Origin: Pagrus major
Lineage: Eukaryota; Chordata; Actinopteri; Spariformes; Sparidae
DNA length: 64,000 bases
NCBI RefSeq assembly: GCF_040436345.1
Contig: NC_133238.1
Coordinates: forward strand, 3,385,267 to 3,449,266
Direction: 5' to 3'
Part shown: in pieces, positions 1-11,386 of the stretch
Layout: every line of letters begins with the position of its first letter
Numbering within the stretch: the first letter of the stretch is position 1
Position numbers and translations under genes: made by a program
Notes under the pieces: model-generated
Database searches by the model: none
Seen by the model: the letters and a program-made list of their open reading frames with translations, nothing else
Told to the model about the DNA's origin: nothing

Positions 1-10
1 AATATTCCAG

Positions 11-100
11 GCAGAGCTATGACATCCACATCACAGCCACTGTCGACCAATCAGGCTTTAGATCTGGAAACATCCTGGACCTCAAGAACCCTTACTTCAG
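11..100 (+). CDS. carm1l: CARM1-like arginine methyltransferase, internal exon (partial gene)
   Basis: The first bases end in an acceptor (AG at 9-10). The following 90 bases read open, beginning with the split codon for R and then [15 protein letters not shown], and ending with [11 protein letters not shown], where the donor GT lies at 101-102. This resembles the segment of CARM1/PRMT4 just after the catalytic domain, which I recall as QSYDISIVAQVDQTG followed by LLDLKNPFFR; the exon edges also fit my memory of that gene. CARM1 is a nuclear type I methyltransferase that puts asymmetric dimethyl groups on arginines of histone H3 and coactivators. The substitutions relative to CARM1 suggest a divergent paralogue rather than carm1 itself. 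The catalytic exons are to the left of the window. The symbol is tentative; the family call is firm. Confidence 0.7.
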
Positions 101-989
101 GTTACTCCTTTTTCTTCTCTGATACATTAAAGAACATGAGATGAATAAAACCAGATGCTAGTTTTGCCACAGTGACATATCATAAACAGGTCATTGACTT
201 TACAGTGAAAGCTGATATTTTCACCCATACTATTACTTTTGGATTGCATGTTCTCCTTTTAAAACCAGAGAGGTGTTTCATAAAGTCAGATTAGGCAACA
301 CATAAAACGTGTTTATAAAAGAGACTCATTCAGTTTGTTTGGCATTCAAGAAAGGCTTTCCATAAAAGGCCCTGCTTTTCTTCATGAAACACCCCTGTAG
401 GGAGGAAGAAACCTTGAAATGAGAAATAAAACTGTCATTGTATGTGCAGGACAACGTCTTGGTTCAACAGCTAGAGACCTCCAGACTGTTGGTGACCTGG
501 AGGTCCAGGGTGGAGAGCCTCTCGCTCCTGGATGCAGGGTGAGGAGAACAGCGGCAGCCTTTGAACTGTGGCTTAGTAAACATAACCGATATGCGTGTTA
601 ATAACTGATCAAAAGACAGCCTAGAGGCAGAGTTATAACGTCTACTGTAAAAGTAAAACAAAATATAGAGATGATGAGGAAAATATGTACTTATGTGTAA
701 TCTTAACAGTAATAGGTCATCTAAAATAGGTGACTTAAGTTAAACTAAAAATGTGCAAATGTCTGATTACATGGAGCTATAGGCATCAGTCTATTTACCC
801 CCACTTTATTCTACCCTGTACACCTTTATGTGATTTATTCCATTTTTATTTACTATGGATAGTCTTTTACTGATCATTTATCATGTCTGTGTGGAGGACT
901 ATCATATCTACATATCTACGACGACTATCTTATTTATTCTTAATAATGTAACAACAATCTCTCTCTCTCTCTCTCTCCTATCTCCAAAG

Positions 990-1089
990 GCACCTCATCA
1001 GGAATCATCAGATGTCACACCTCCGCACACCAGAACTGATCGATTTTCCTTTTGTTCTGTTAGTTTTCGTCAACAAACATTGGTGCTGA
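990..1089 (+). CDS. Possible terminal exon of the CARM1-like gene
   Basis: A long pyrimidine tract, (CT)n at about 956-980, leads into an acceptor AG at 988-989. Spliced in the phase left by the exon ending at 100, the reading frame stays open for 32 more codons to a TGA at 1087-1089, and an AATAAA follows at 1247-1252. The encoded tail has no similarity that I can see to the CARM1 C-terminal activation domain, so this rests only on splice signals, phase and the poly(A) signal. The true 3' end could be elsewhere or skip this exon. Confidence 0.25.
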
Positions 1090-1246
1090 ATGTGAAGCCA
1101 AATTGTAAGACAGATAATGTATCTGTGTATACTGTATTTATAGATACACAGAGAACACAGTGTGATAAAAAAAAATCCACATTCAAGCATGCACAAGTAA
1201 ATAACTGTAATTTCAGTTTCCTCTGTGTATGTATTCAATTGGTTGT

Positions 1247-1252
1247 AATAAA
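1247..1252 (+). promoter_or_regulatory. Poly(A) signal AATAAA, probable end of the CARM1-like transcript
   Basis: An AATAAA hexamer lies about 160 bases after the candidate stop codon and about 900 bases before the cnot9 start. It is the best-placed signal to end the upstream gene on this strand. Hexamers are common by chance in AT-rich DNA. Confidence 0.35.
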
Positions 1253-1315
1253 ATGTTCCCCTCACTAACTGTATTAATGGGATTCATTTTGTGTTGAATG
1301 CACTCTGTAGCCCAA

Positions 1316-1475
1316 GTCAGAGAACTCGATTCATTGTAACTTGGACTCAAGTCAACTCAAATCGCTATTTTGATGACTTGCAACGTAACTTGACAGAAAA
1401 TAAATGAACTGAGACTTGACTTGTTTAAGACTTGATCTTGAATTGACTTGAGACATGATGGCTCATATGACTTGT
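1316..1475. repeat. Degenerate ACTTG-rich short-period repeat
   Basis: The stretch repeats the words GACTTG, AACTTG and ACTTGAC (or their shifts) about every ten to twenty bases. This is typical of decayed short-period satellite sequence in fish introns and spacers. No coding potential is visible. Confidence 0.4.
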
Positions 1476-2160
1476 CTGTGTTCTTGTCATGTTTCAGTTT
1501 AGCTTTTTAGTTGTTTTTAGTCATTGGTCCGTCATGTTATTTGTTTTAGTTTGATCAGATTTCTTTCACTGAATGTCAGTAATATTCAGTTCATTGTCAT
1601 ACTTATTGAACAGGTTAGATAAACTAGCCAATAATGTCATTATTAAACCTTGTCTTTTCGTTTTGTTAAGGCCAGATACTGCAGGTCAGACTGCATCTTC
1701 AGTATGTTTGATGACTTGTGACTCGCCTGACACATGTCTGGCCTATAGTTGCTTGAATTACAGTGAGATGGTTAATTAGGAAATTGTGAAGATATGTCCA
1801 CCACAGTGTTTCACTCTGCAGGCGCTGCAGCCTGAAATAACTGTTCAGGACGGAAAACCACCAGGCTGTAGAGTAGGATCTAACTACGACTGAAAATTTA
1901 AATTTGATTTGCTGTCAAAACAAAACATTAAAATATAATACATACTCTTACAGAAATGTTTACATTTATCGCGCTTTTAATTTGAAAGTAGTAGGCTACA
2001 CCGGAAATGTTCTGGTTGTAGCTAGCACCATTGAAGCCAATGTAGCCTAATATCTGTGTTTCAGCAGAATTATTCTGTTCCAGCTCTGTGTAAAAACACG
2101 TATAAACCTGTGTACAGGTTTTTAAAGGCCTCGCTGGATTAAATCCACTCGCTGCACAGA
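1476..2160 (+). promoter_or_regulatory. cnot9 upstream and 5' region
   Basis: No gene is visible in 1476-2160. An ETS-type motif, ACCGGAAAT, sits at 2000-2008, about 150 bases before the cnot9 start codon. This is a common feature of TATA-less housekeeping promoters bound by GABP/ETS factors. The transcription start is not visible; the bases just before 2161 are probably 5' untranslated. No TATA box stands out. Confidence 0.35.
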
Positions 2161-5100
2161 ATGTTGGCTACAGGAGCGGTAAGTAGATCCGTCACTGCTA
2201 CTAACATTCAAAATTAGCTTGCTAGCGTGAGCTGAGCTACATGTTAGCCTGGCTATCTTATGCTAGTTTAACGATATTGATAAGACAGAAATGTAGTCTT
2301 TCTGGCCAGATACATAGCTGAAATAGAATAGAATTACAGAGCTGAAATCAGTCCAGCAAGCAAGACTAGTTTCGTAATAACAACAAGAAGAAATAAGCTG
2401 ACTTCAATTGATTTGTCCATAGCCACCATTCATAAATGTTCTCCGATTCCAAGCCGAAAATCCGTCAATTCAATAAAGCCCAGCTTTTTTCCGTTCGGAC
2501 GCACTTGTCAGTCTTTAAAATATGCTGTAAAAGAACATCTTTTACACCACTCATTAATTGGGCATGCACCTAATGCACTGAAATTCATCCCACATTTATT
2601 AAGTTATCACTTACCAACCTCAATGTGAGTTTGTCGGTAGACTAATCAAGTAAAACTACGACGGATGCTGATAAGAGCCAGGCTGCATCACTGACAGTTA
2701 ATAAATGGGGCACTGTCTGTGGTAAAGAGAGAACAGGCTGTGATGGTGCTACATTTTCTCCATTGCTTTCAGGCTGTAACCACAGCACTGGCACAAGTGG
2801 ACAGAGAAAAGATCTACCAGTGGATCAATGAGCTGTCCAGTCCAGAGACCAGGGAGAATGCCCTCCTGGAGCTCAGCAAGAAGAGGGAGTCTGTACCGGA
2901 CCTGGCCCCCATGCTGTGGCACTCCTGTGGCACCATAGCAGCCCTGCTGCAGGTGAGTCAGGGCAGTGTTTTCCACAGGTAACATGGTGGAGTCACAGAG
3001 TGGTGTTAATGCAATATTATCCTAAATTAACTGGTTTTATCTGGCAGTTCATATTTTATCTGTAATTTGATCCTTGTCTTTGGTAGGAAATTGTCAACAT
3101 CTACCCATCAATCAACCCCCCCACCCTGACAGCACACCAGTCCAACAGAGTATGTAACGCCCTCGCACTGCTCCAGTGTGTGGCCTCCCATCCAGAGACA
3201 AGGTAACTGAAGTCTGCATGTGTCCCTTCTGTTAATCATGCGCAGACAGTGTTAACGTCAGTGATGAAACAGTACATGGTAAATAATGATGGTGTTGCAG
3301 GGCAGAACTTGAAAATGAGATGGTCATAAAATGCTCAGCACTGAAGTAAACCAGTCATTCAAAACAAATATGACAGCAGTGAGTTTTGTTCTTCTCAGGT
3401 CAGCTTTCCTGGCAGCACACATCCCACTCTTCCTCTACCCGTTCTTACACACAGTGAGCAAAACACGGCCATTCGAGTACCTCCGCCTCACCAGCTTAGG
3501 AGTCATAGGTAAGAAATCTGATGTCAGGATTTCATCACCAACTTTTCTTCCCCTAGCCTTGTTGTATAATGTATTTTTGCATATACAACACAAGTTTAAT
3601 GGCGTTAATCTGTTGATAATGTATGATTACACTGTGGTGGTGTGTACAACACTGATGAGATAAATAGCATTGAAGTATTGTAAAATATTATAGTGACATT
3701 TGAAATTAGTCACTGTAGGAAAATTATACATGCTCGAAATCATAACCAAAGTAAAAAAAGTTTAATAAGTCAGTACTTCATCACACTTGTAATTAGGCCT
3801 GTCACGATAATCAATAAATCAATTAATCATACGATAAATTAAAATGAGCTCGATAATTTTGCCGGCCTCGATAATTTCCATTTGCATGCTTGTTTGTTTT
3901 CCTCGTGTCTCTCACTAGAACCCTCTTGTCAGTCACTAGCCCCATTCACGCAGCCGTTTGCATGCGGGGATACTGCGCCAATTCTCCGCATCCACCTTTG
4001 TGTGAAAGTTTCAGATGCGGTGAGGGGTGAAATTTCGCTGCGCCTCCAGAGGTAGTATCAGAGGCGAACCGAGCCGGCGGCACGGAGCGAGGGCGTGTCG
4101 ATCTGATGGTGTTGGTGTCTGATAACTCTACAGATCCTTCACTCAACAAAATAAAAATAAATGTCCCACAAAGCAACGTTACAGGACCAAACAACAGGAA
4201 CGTAGTAACTGGTCGTGTCTTTGGCAACTTATGTGAGGAAAAAAATACCGCAGTTATTCGTGGAGAAGTGTCTGTCAGCCTGTCGGTCTGACCGACTCTT
4301 CGTCACATTTCTGCCCGAAAAACAGCGTCTGTCCCCGGCAAAAAACTTTAACTCACCAAGTGTTTGTCGCGCGACGGTCAGTTACTGTTGTCATGGTGAC
4401 GGTCAGCCCTCCCGACAAGACTCAGTGAACTTAGTGAACCCCGAGAGTGAAATAGTCAGACAGCGTCCAGTTTACTGATGGCGATTATGTAATTATGTAA
4501 ATGATAGAAAAACGTAACTTTGTCACTTTCCAGGATGTTTGGTGGGTCAGGATTTCAATTACAACACATTATAACAGCATCCATATGATTATAAACAGAC
4601 AGCTGGTACATGTTTAGATTAACAGGAGGACACCGGGGAAACACCTTGAAAAAAAACACATACGTCATCATCATCACGTGGACCGTCACGCCTCCGCATC
4701 ACTACAGACAATGGTGCTAACATTGTTGCTGCAGTAAGGAACCGTGGCTGGCCATGGCTCAATTGCTTTGGCCACAGCCTCCATCTTTATTTATTTTGGA
4801 TATTTAAAATGTCTTTTTCACATTCCAATTTTAAATATTCTTTAGAAATAAAGGTTTATTGATCTTTGAAAGGGTGTACTTGCATTATTATGCCATTATC
4901 ATTATATTAGTTGAAAAATGGTCTCAAAGCGACAATATTATCGTTTATCGCAATAATTTCTAGGACAATTTATCGTCCAGCAAAATTTGTTATCGTGACA
5001 GGCCTACTTGTAATGCAACTCAATAATACAGTTTAACTCACTGCCTGCTAATCATACATTCTTCTCACTTTCACTCCTCACGTTGTTTTCGGAATTTGTT

Positions 5101-5688
5101 AAATAAACACCCTGAAAAACTAAACGTATACTTCACCATGTTGGAGCCACATTTCCTTATTCTCAGCTGATGTGACGAGTGTTTCTCGTCTCGTGTGTCA
5201 GCAGCTGGAGGTTAGTAGTAGTTTGTCTGGAGGCTGAAGGATCTCTGTGGTGAACTGAAGTTTGACAGAGAAGCTTTTGTTCAAAAGCCCTCCGCACACA
5301 TTTTAAGACATTCATAAGTGATGTCTGCTTTACCAAAAGGCCCATTGTCCAAGTGTGTTAGACCATGATTTGCTCCATACTAGTTGTGATGTCACAAAGC
5401 CAGCTGTACATCCAGATGTTAAACTCATATTTATGGTGAGTGTAGAGAAATGTCCTCCTCCTGTGACAACTCTGCTCATACATCATTGTGCACTGTGAGG
5501 CTCAGCTCCACAGTCAAGTAACAATAAGAAAATCACATTTTTAATTAGCTCAGCCCGTTCAGTCTTTTTACTGCAGCCTGTGGCAAGTGCTGTCGTAGAA
5601 CTAGACCTCATTTTTTTGGTGTAATCCTCTTTGTGGAAACACCATCCCAAACTCTGATTACTGCACAGTCAATGTTACCAGCTCTTAA

Positions 5689-5725
<37 letters not shown>

Positions 5726-8700
5726 ATTTACTAAGCTATCATTTAAGCTATAGAACATAATAATAGTAATCATAATAATAACACATTTTATGTAAAAGTG
5801 CCTTTCAAGTCACCCAAGAACACAAAGCAAATAAAAACAGTTCGTACATAAAGAAGACAGTGATAATACAGGAAGAGCAAACCACATCAAAAAACAAACA
5901 AACACAGACAAACAAACAAATCCAGAGTGAGAGAGAAGCTTAAATTAACTTTTAACAAGCTCCAATACAGAGAAAGTTTCAGAGTGATAGTGTCACAACC
6001 AACTGATCTCTGAGTCCTGCACCTCCTGTCACTGTGTACAGAGGAGCTGTGGACTGCTCTCTCTCTGCTCACTCTGAGCAGCATGCATGGGAATTAATTA
6101 TAATTGAATCTATGTCAATATCATTTTCACCTTTTTCCTGACAGTCTGAATTAGTCATTAAACTTGTCGCTAGTTGCTTTTCAGAAAGTTGCAGTTGTCA
6201 GCACTGCAGATCACAAATGTAACATTGTCCTTGTATTTATTTGTCAAAGTGCTCAATTTGTAGAAATTAAAGTTAATGTATCTGTATCTTGAAATGGTTT
6301 AATCTTATTAGCTCCTTGTGTCAACACTGTCTAGGTGCTTTGGTGAAAACGGATGAGCAAGAAGTCATCAATTTCCTGTTGACCACAGAGATCATTCCCC
6401 TGTGCCTTCGCATCATGGAGTCTGGCAGCGAACTCTCTAAAACGGTATTCTGACATGACTTTATTCTGACCAACACGTCCAGTGGTACGAGTGTAGACGT
6501 TCAGTCCTGGTGACCATTGGAAGACAGTGTAAAAAAAACCCTGCCTATATTACATCAACACACTATATTAATTGATAAAAAGCAGAGTCAGATATGGTCT
6601 CCTACAACATGTGGTCTAATTGTGTTTTAGGTTGCAACCTTCATCCTACAGAAGATCCTCCTGGATGACACAGGGCTGGCATACATTTGTCAGACTTATG
6701 AGCGGTTCTCCCATGTTGCTATGATTCTTGTAAGTTAATTATTAACATGTTATACATATGTGATCAGTTTTTTCTTTTTGGCCTCACAGTCTTTTTCTCT
6801 GTTTCAGGGAAAAATGGTCCTGCAGCTCTCCAAAGAGCCGTCAGCCCGCCTACTGAAGCATGTAGTACGCTGTTACCTCCGTCTGTCAGACAACTCCAGG
6901 TACATTTATCACTGATAACACTTACTGTATCACTGATGTGACTGGAACTGTTACAACAGAATGAAGGGGAATCAACGACAAAACATGCAACCTTACAGTA
7001 GGACACCAGATAGCGTTTTGTCCGACATAGTGCTACAAATCTCTCAGACAGTTAAACCAAGATGGCCGTCAGAACAGCTAAAAGGAGCTTCATAAAGAAA
7101 AATGGAATAAAATCTTGTGTGGGGAAAAGAAAAAAAGAGATGAGGTTTCTCATGTTCAGGTTTATTACAATGTGAATCTTATTTTTGTAGCTTAATTTTC
7201 ATCTATGTTTGGTACACACTGGAGTGCTCTTCATCCAGTGAATGCCCGTCCGTTTACTCTTGTTTTACCTTGGTTTCTATCACTCTCCTTCTTCACCGTC
7301 TTTGCCTCCTCCATCAGTGGGGTTCTTTTTCTCTTGCAGTGTAGAGTTTCCACAGTTATTCCAGTTGTTTCGCTGTTACCTGGGGATAGTGACCAGGGAA
7401 AACAATGCCTCTTCTTGTTTTGGTTGCACAACGGTAGATGTGCTTCCTTTGTGCCATAATGTGACCTTCATTTTTGCCAGAAAAATCCAGTCCGGTGTGC
7501 AGACTGAATATCACAGTGAAAGTGAGGTTTATAGTGAACTAATCTATACGCAGATTACGCAGTGTCATTTTTCTACAGCCATTACACTGTGACATTAGTA
7601 TTCACTTCAGAATGAGAAGTTGAAGCAAAGTAGTATATGTCCAGTTTAATTGAGTACTTACTAGGAAGATTCAACATGTCAGGATAAAGATGAAGTGAAA
7701 AAGTCAAATTAATGTATCACATTACTAGATAATAAAAACATATTCATAGTTGAAACTGTTAAATTAACCACGTATTTGTATAATATGCAGCAGAAAGTGG
7801 TGATTGATAATATTATATGCTATACTCCACCCATAGCTCTGTACTCCACTGACAGCTCTCACCCTTCTGTTTTATTGCACCTGTAAGGGTGTTAGACAGT
7901 GTACAGCATCACCATCTTTTTTAAAGTTTGTTGACAAACTGAATTTGAATTAAAAATACAGAGACAACAGGAAGCTGTCCCAAAGTAAACATGACAGAAA
8001 AAGAGAGCCGCATCATCAGTCACCACCAGCATCACCAACTACTTCATGACATTGGAGTAATGAAAAGCACCTGTGCAGGTGTGCATGTTGGTGCATGTTG
8101 TTGTCCTATCAGAGAGGAAACAGTAGCCCCATTCACACTGCCCTTCCAGTGCGGGAATCATGCGCTGATTCTCCGTATCGTCGTCTGTGTGAAAATTTCA
8201 GATGTAAAGAGGGGGACAGTTTCGCTGCAGCTCTGATCCGCCTCCGTAGGTAGTATCAGAGCCGCAGCAGAGGCGAGCCGGCGTCTGTGTGAATAGAAAA
8301 GCCGGAGGCGCACAGTGGGGGTGTGTCGATCTGATGAAGTTCAGTCTGACAGCTAAACAGATCCTTCACTCATTAAATAAAAGAGAAATGACACACAAAG
8401 CAATGTTACAAGACCAAACAGTAACGTAGTAACTGGTAGTGTCTTTGGCAACTTACATGAGGAAAGAAAATCTGCAGTTATACGTGGAGAAGTGTCTGTC
8501 ATCCTGTCATTCATCCTGTCTGTCCTCCTGTCTGTCCTACTGACTCTTCGTCACATTTCTGCCAGAAAAACAGCGTCTGTCCCCGGCAAAAAAAAATTAA
8601 CTCACCATGTCTTTGTCTCCTTCACTATTGTGTTGTTGTAGTTACTGTCATGAAAAAAATCACCACGATGGTCAGCCCCCCCGACCGAGACTTCAGTGAA

Positions 8701-9665
8701 CTTTCCCCCAGAAAACAGCCTCCCTCCCCGAGTGTGAGAGAGTCAGACAGCGTCCTGTTTACTGATGGTGATTATGTAATTATGTAATTTAGAGCGAAAA
8801 AGGTAACTTTGACACTTTCCAGGATGTTTGGTGGGTCAGGATCTCAAATCACAACACATTATTGCATCCATGTGATTATAAACAGTCAGCGGGTACATGT
8901 TTAGATTAACAGGAGGACACCGGGGGAAACACGTTGAAAAAAACACACAGACGTCATCATGACGTGTACCGTCAAGCCTCTTTTGGATCCGCAGCGCTGG
9001 CGTGCTGTATGAATTGACACACTGGTGCAGCTTTACGCCGGAGCTGCTTGGTTTGGTTTGAACAAACGACGGTGGAGAAATGGCGAACCTGTACTGCGGA
9101 GATAATGCGGAGTCTCTGTGTGAAAAGGGCTACTATTTAGATCTCCACAGAAAAGTCAACTCTCGATTAGTAAAGACAGTGATGACTCGGGGCAGGCAAA
9201 ATAGACTGTAGATAAAGTCATACTGTGATGTGATAAAGGAAGGGTTTATAAATAACTATATACCTAAGAAGTTCATCATAACATTAATGCAAAAATCATG
9301 GAAGTCTGATATTGATCATGTTCATTGATCTATAACATTGCCCATGATGGTATAATAGACCAGATTTAACTCATTTTACAGTATATGATATATCGCCCAC
9401 CTCGAATGATGTGATGGTAATGATGGTAATGTTAAAACACATATATGTATTTATATGTATTAGTGCGATTAACAGTGTGTCCCTGTGTCTGTGTAGAGCC
9501 AGAGAAGCTCTGCGGCAGTGCCTCCCTGACCAGCTCAAAGACACCACCTTCGCCCAGGTCCTGAAGGACGACACCACCACCAAGCGCTGGCTGGCCCAGC
9601 TGGTGAAGAACCTGCAGGAGGGGCAGGTCACTGATCCCCGGGGCATCCCGCTCCCCCCGCAGTGA
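2161..9665 (+). CDS. cnot9: CCR4-NOT transcription complex subunit 9 (CAF40/RQCD1), complete
   Basis: Eight coding exons join in phase: 2161-2178, 2773-2952, 3087-3202, 3399-3508, 6335-6444, 6631-6729, 6808-6899 and 9497-9665, all with GT-AG introns. They give 297 residues, against 299 in human CNOT9. After a short divergent start (MLATGA) the chain is nearly identical to vertebrate CNOT9, for example [20 protein letters not shown] near the start and [15 protein letters not shown] near the end, finishing with LPPQ. The protein is an armadillo-repeat scaffold of the CCR4-NOT deadenylase. It binds CNOT1 and offers pockets for tryptophans of TNRC6/GW182 and for other adaptors, so it helps miRNA-guided and ARE-guided mRNA decay in the cytoplasm. 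The start is fixed by the tiny first exon, the only ATG in phase before the exon-2 acceptor. Introns 4 and 7 carry transposons. Confidence 0.96.
3794..5006. mobile_element. Non-autonomous hAT derivative with perfect 8-bp target duplication
   Basis: The element begins TAGGCCTGTCACGATAA and ends with the exact reverse complement, a 17-bp perfect terminal inverted repeat. It is flanked by identical 8-bp copies of CTTGTAAT at 3786-3793 and 5007-5014. An 8-bp duplication with short TIRs is the hAT signature. Near the right side (about 4703-4790) a remnant of hAT transposase reads [20 protein letters not shown] on the + strand, similar to the transposase encoded at 60914-61945 (TTDNAANIAAAIRSLQWPWL). 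The middle is occupied by a foreign unit (next entry). The element lies in cnot9 intron 4 and is 1213 bp long. Confidence 0.85.
3939..4702. mobile_element. Truncated copy of an unclassified transposon-like repeat inside the hAT derivative
   Basis: This block starts GCCCCATTCACGCAG and shares long collinear similarity with 8126-9130: the TTTCAGATG stretch, the GGTCGTGTCTTTGGCAACTT region, the AACAGCGTCTGTCCCCGGCA region and the AACAGGAGGACACCGGGG region. The last part, equivalent to about 8985-9130, is missing: the copy ends just where hAT transposase sequence resumes. It therefore either inserted into the hAT element and lost its right end, or was captured by it. No intact protein is encoded. 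Confidence 0.6.
5007..6334. other. Remainder of cnot9 intron 4, with a C/A tract and a LINE-tail fragment
   Basis: No exon is visible. At 5689-5713 there are 14 C followed by 11 A. At about 5755-5860 a stretch reads GTGCCTTTCAAGTCACCCAAG after an AATAATAA-type microsatellite, which resembles the LINE 3' end seen at 63090-63150 (GCGCCTTTCAGGGTACCCAAGG). The rest is unique AT-rich sequence. Confidence 0.35.
8126..9130. mobile_element. Unclassified DNA-transposon-like repeat, about 1.0 kb
   Basis: The left end GCCCCATTCACAC and right end GTGTGAAAAGGGC form an imperfect inverted repeat, each flanked by TA (8124-8125 and 9131-9132). That could be a 2-bp TA target duplication. The interior is GC-richer than the surrounding intron and matches 3939-4702 over most of that copy's length. 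I could not find a transposase frame, so this is a non-autonomous element of uncertain superfamily. It sits in cnot9 intron 7. Boundaries are accurate to a few bases at best. Confidence 0.55.
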
Positions 9666-9911
9666 CCCCTCCGCTCCTCGCCGACCCTAAGGAACACCAG
9701 CAAAGAACTGCCTAACAGACGAGCCTTCAATCATGGACACAGATGTTTTTATGAAAGACTTTAAAAAGAGGCTGTTGCAGATTATTTTTGTGATCACATG
9801 TGCAAGCAGATAGCCTGAGCCTCTGCACTTCCCTTCCCATGGATCCATGGTTTCAAAGACATTCACAATTGCTGCCTCACCATGTGTTCTGCAGCTGATT
9901 TAGAGATCTAC

Positions 9912-9917
9912 AATAAA
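9912..9917 (+). promoter_or_regulatory. cnot9: cnot9 proximal poly(A) signal
   Basis: AATAAA occurs about 247 bases after the cnot9 stop codon. A second hexamer at 10309-10314 (GCAATAAAAG) could give a longer 3' UTR. Confidence 0.5.
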
Positions 9918-10100
9918 TCTTTGCACAACAAACAACAGCTTGAGCATATTCACTCTGCTGCAGTAACACTGCCATTACTAAATGATCCATCAGCTATCAC
10001 ACTGCTGGTGTATGACGCCTTCTATCACCTGTAGATGTGTGGTACTGATAAGATGAAAATGGAGTATTGTATGAGTATAAATGGAGAGATCATTATATCG

Positions 10101-10141
10101 TTTATGACAACAATGCTAGTAAATAGCATTGTTGTCATAAA
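10101..10141. repeat. Perfect 18-bp inverted repeat (hairpin) in the distal cnot9 3' region
   Basis: TTTATGACAACAATGCTA at 10101-10118 is followed by a 5-base loop (GTAAA) and its exact reverse complement at 10124-10141. It lies between the two candidate cnot9 poly(A) signals, so the long transcript form would contain this stem-loop. It is too short for a typical miRNA precursor. Confidence 0.8.
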
Positions 10142-10314
10142 CACTTCTCACTATCAGGAGTTTAGTATTTCCAATTTAAAGGGTAGGGATGGGTGGATGA
10201 CATCTTCTGGAGCTTTGGGGCTGTGCAGAAAAAAGATTCAAACCTTGTAGCTGCCCATTCACAATTGAGCTAAAGCTCACTGATTTGAATAGTTTCAGTC
10301 TTGTGTGCAATAAA

Positions 10315-10865
10315 AGTCTTCATGTTTTTATTAAAACTAATACTCTTGAAGCTGCTGCATTAAATGTAGATGTTATTGTTGACAACTCCATGGATTTATA
10401 AATACAGCACAGTGAGCTCCTGATACTGAGGGTGAAGGCAGGTTAATGTGGGGGAAGCATTGTGGTCATTTTACTAAAGACGGGGATGGCACCTGCCCAT
10501 CAGTCACATGATATTCTTCATCAGACACAAGTTTGAAACAGTGCATTTCAGAAGAGTGAGTGGAGCTTTGGTATCATCTGCCCATCTCTATTAAAGGGCT
10601 ACTCCACTGATTTAGTAGTTAACTTACAAAGAAGTTGGGTGGCTCACAAGAGACAGATAAAAGAAATAGTCAAAACAACAGCAGCATTGGTCAAGATGTC
10701 CTGACTTTAAGTCTTGTATGGCTCAAGATCCAAAAGCACTGGTTCCTATCATGCAACTTGACAGTGTATGTAGTTAAATTCTTGATGACTGGTAAGCACC
10801 TTAAACTTTAGGCCTTCTTTTAAAACTCTCCCCTATACTGAGTGTAGTGGCAATCTAACTACAAA
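10315..10865. other. cnot9-BEL spacer, nothing recognised
   Basis: I see no exon, RNA gene or clear repeat between the distal cnot9 poly(A) signal and the candidate LTR that follows. Confidence 0.4.
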
Positions 10866-10869
10866 AAAG

Positions 10870-11264
10870 GCCACATGAGGGAATCTGAAGTCATTTCCAA
10901 CTCGTGGTGTGTAAAAAATGAAGTCCTCCATGGGAATGAGTTTGACACTTTATTAACTTTAGATCTTTAAAAAACACCGGGTGCCAACAGACTTAAAACG
11001 AGCTCATACAAAAATACTAAGACGGTGATACAAAACTCATTCAGCTATCACACACACACACGGTTGAAAAACTGTGTGGCTTCCCTGATCCTGATTCCCT
11101 GCCACTCCTCTGCTGTGTCTCCCTCATCTAACCTTTGTGTGACTGATTAACCACCCATGCCCACAGGTGTGCAGGTAACCCATAGCAACCATAGTGCCTC
11201 ACCACTGACACACCCACATTCATTCATACACACACACACACAGATCCAAATTGGCTACAACACA
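10870..11264 (-). repeat. Candidate 3' LTR of the BEL/Pao element
   Basis: Read on the minus strand, the sequence after the integrase stop reaches a purine-rich tract (TTAGGGGCCGG, + 11265-11276) and then TGTTGTAGCC, a reasonable polypurine tract and LTR start. An AATAAA on the minus strand lies at about 10938-10944, as expected inside an LTR. It also contains two AC microsatellites (about 11049-11061 and 11228-11242). I found no matching LTR on the other side of the element, so the boundaries are provisional. Confidence 0.35.
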
Positions 11265-11386
11265 CCGGCCCCTAATTGTTACTGTATAATCACATAACAA
11301 TTCAACGCAATAGAACAACTGAAGCCAATTACAATAATACATTTTATTTAATCAGCTTCCAGCAGAAGACAGATCTTCGTAATCAG

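Noticed and set aside
419-601. Open frames on both strands at 419-661 downstream of the CARM1-like exon
   Set aside because: No acceptor in the phase of the preceding exon and no similarity to CARM1 or another family; treated as chance.
10101-10141. Hairpin as a miRNA precursor
   Set aside because: An 18-bp stem with a 5-base loop is too short for Drosha/Dicer processing.
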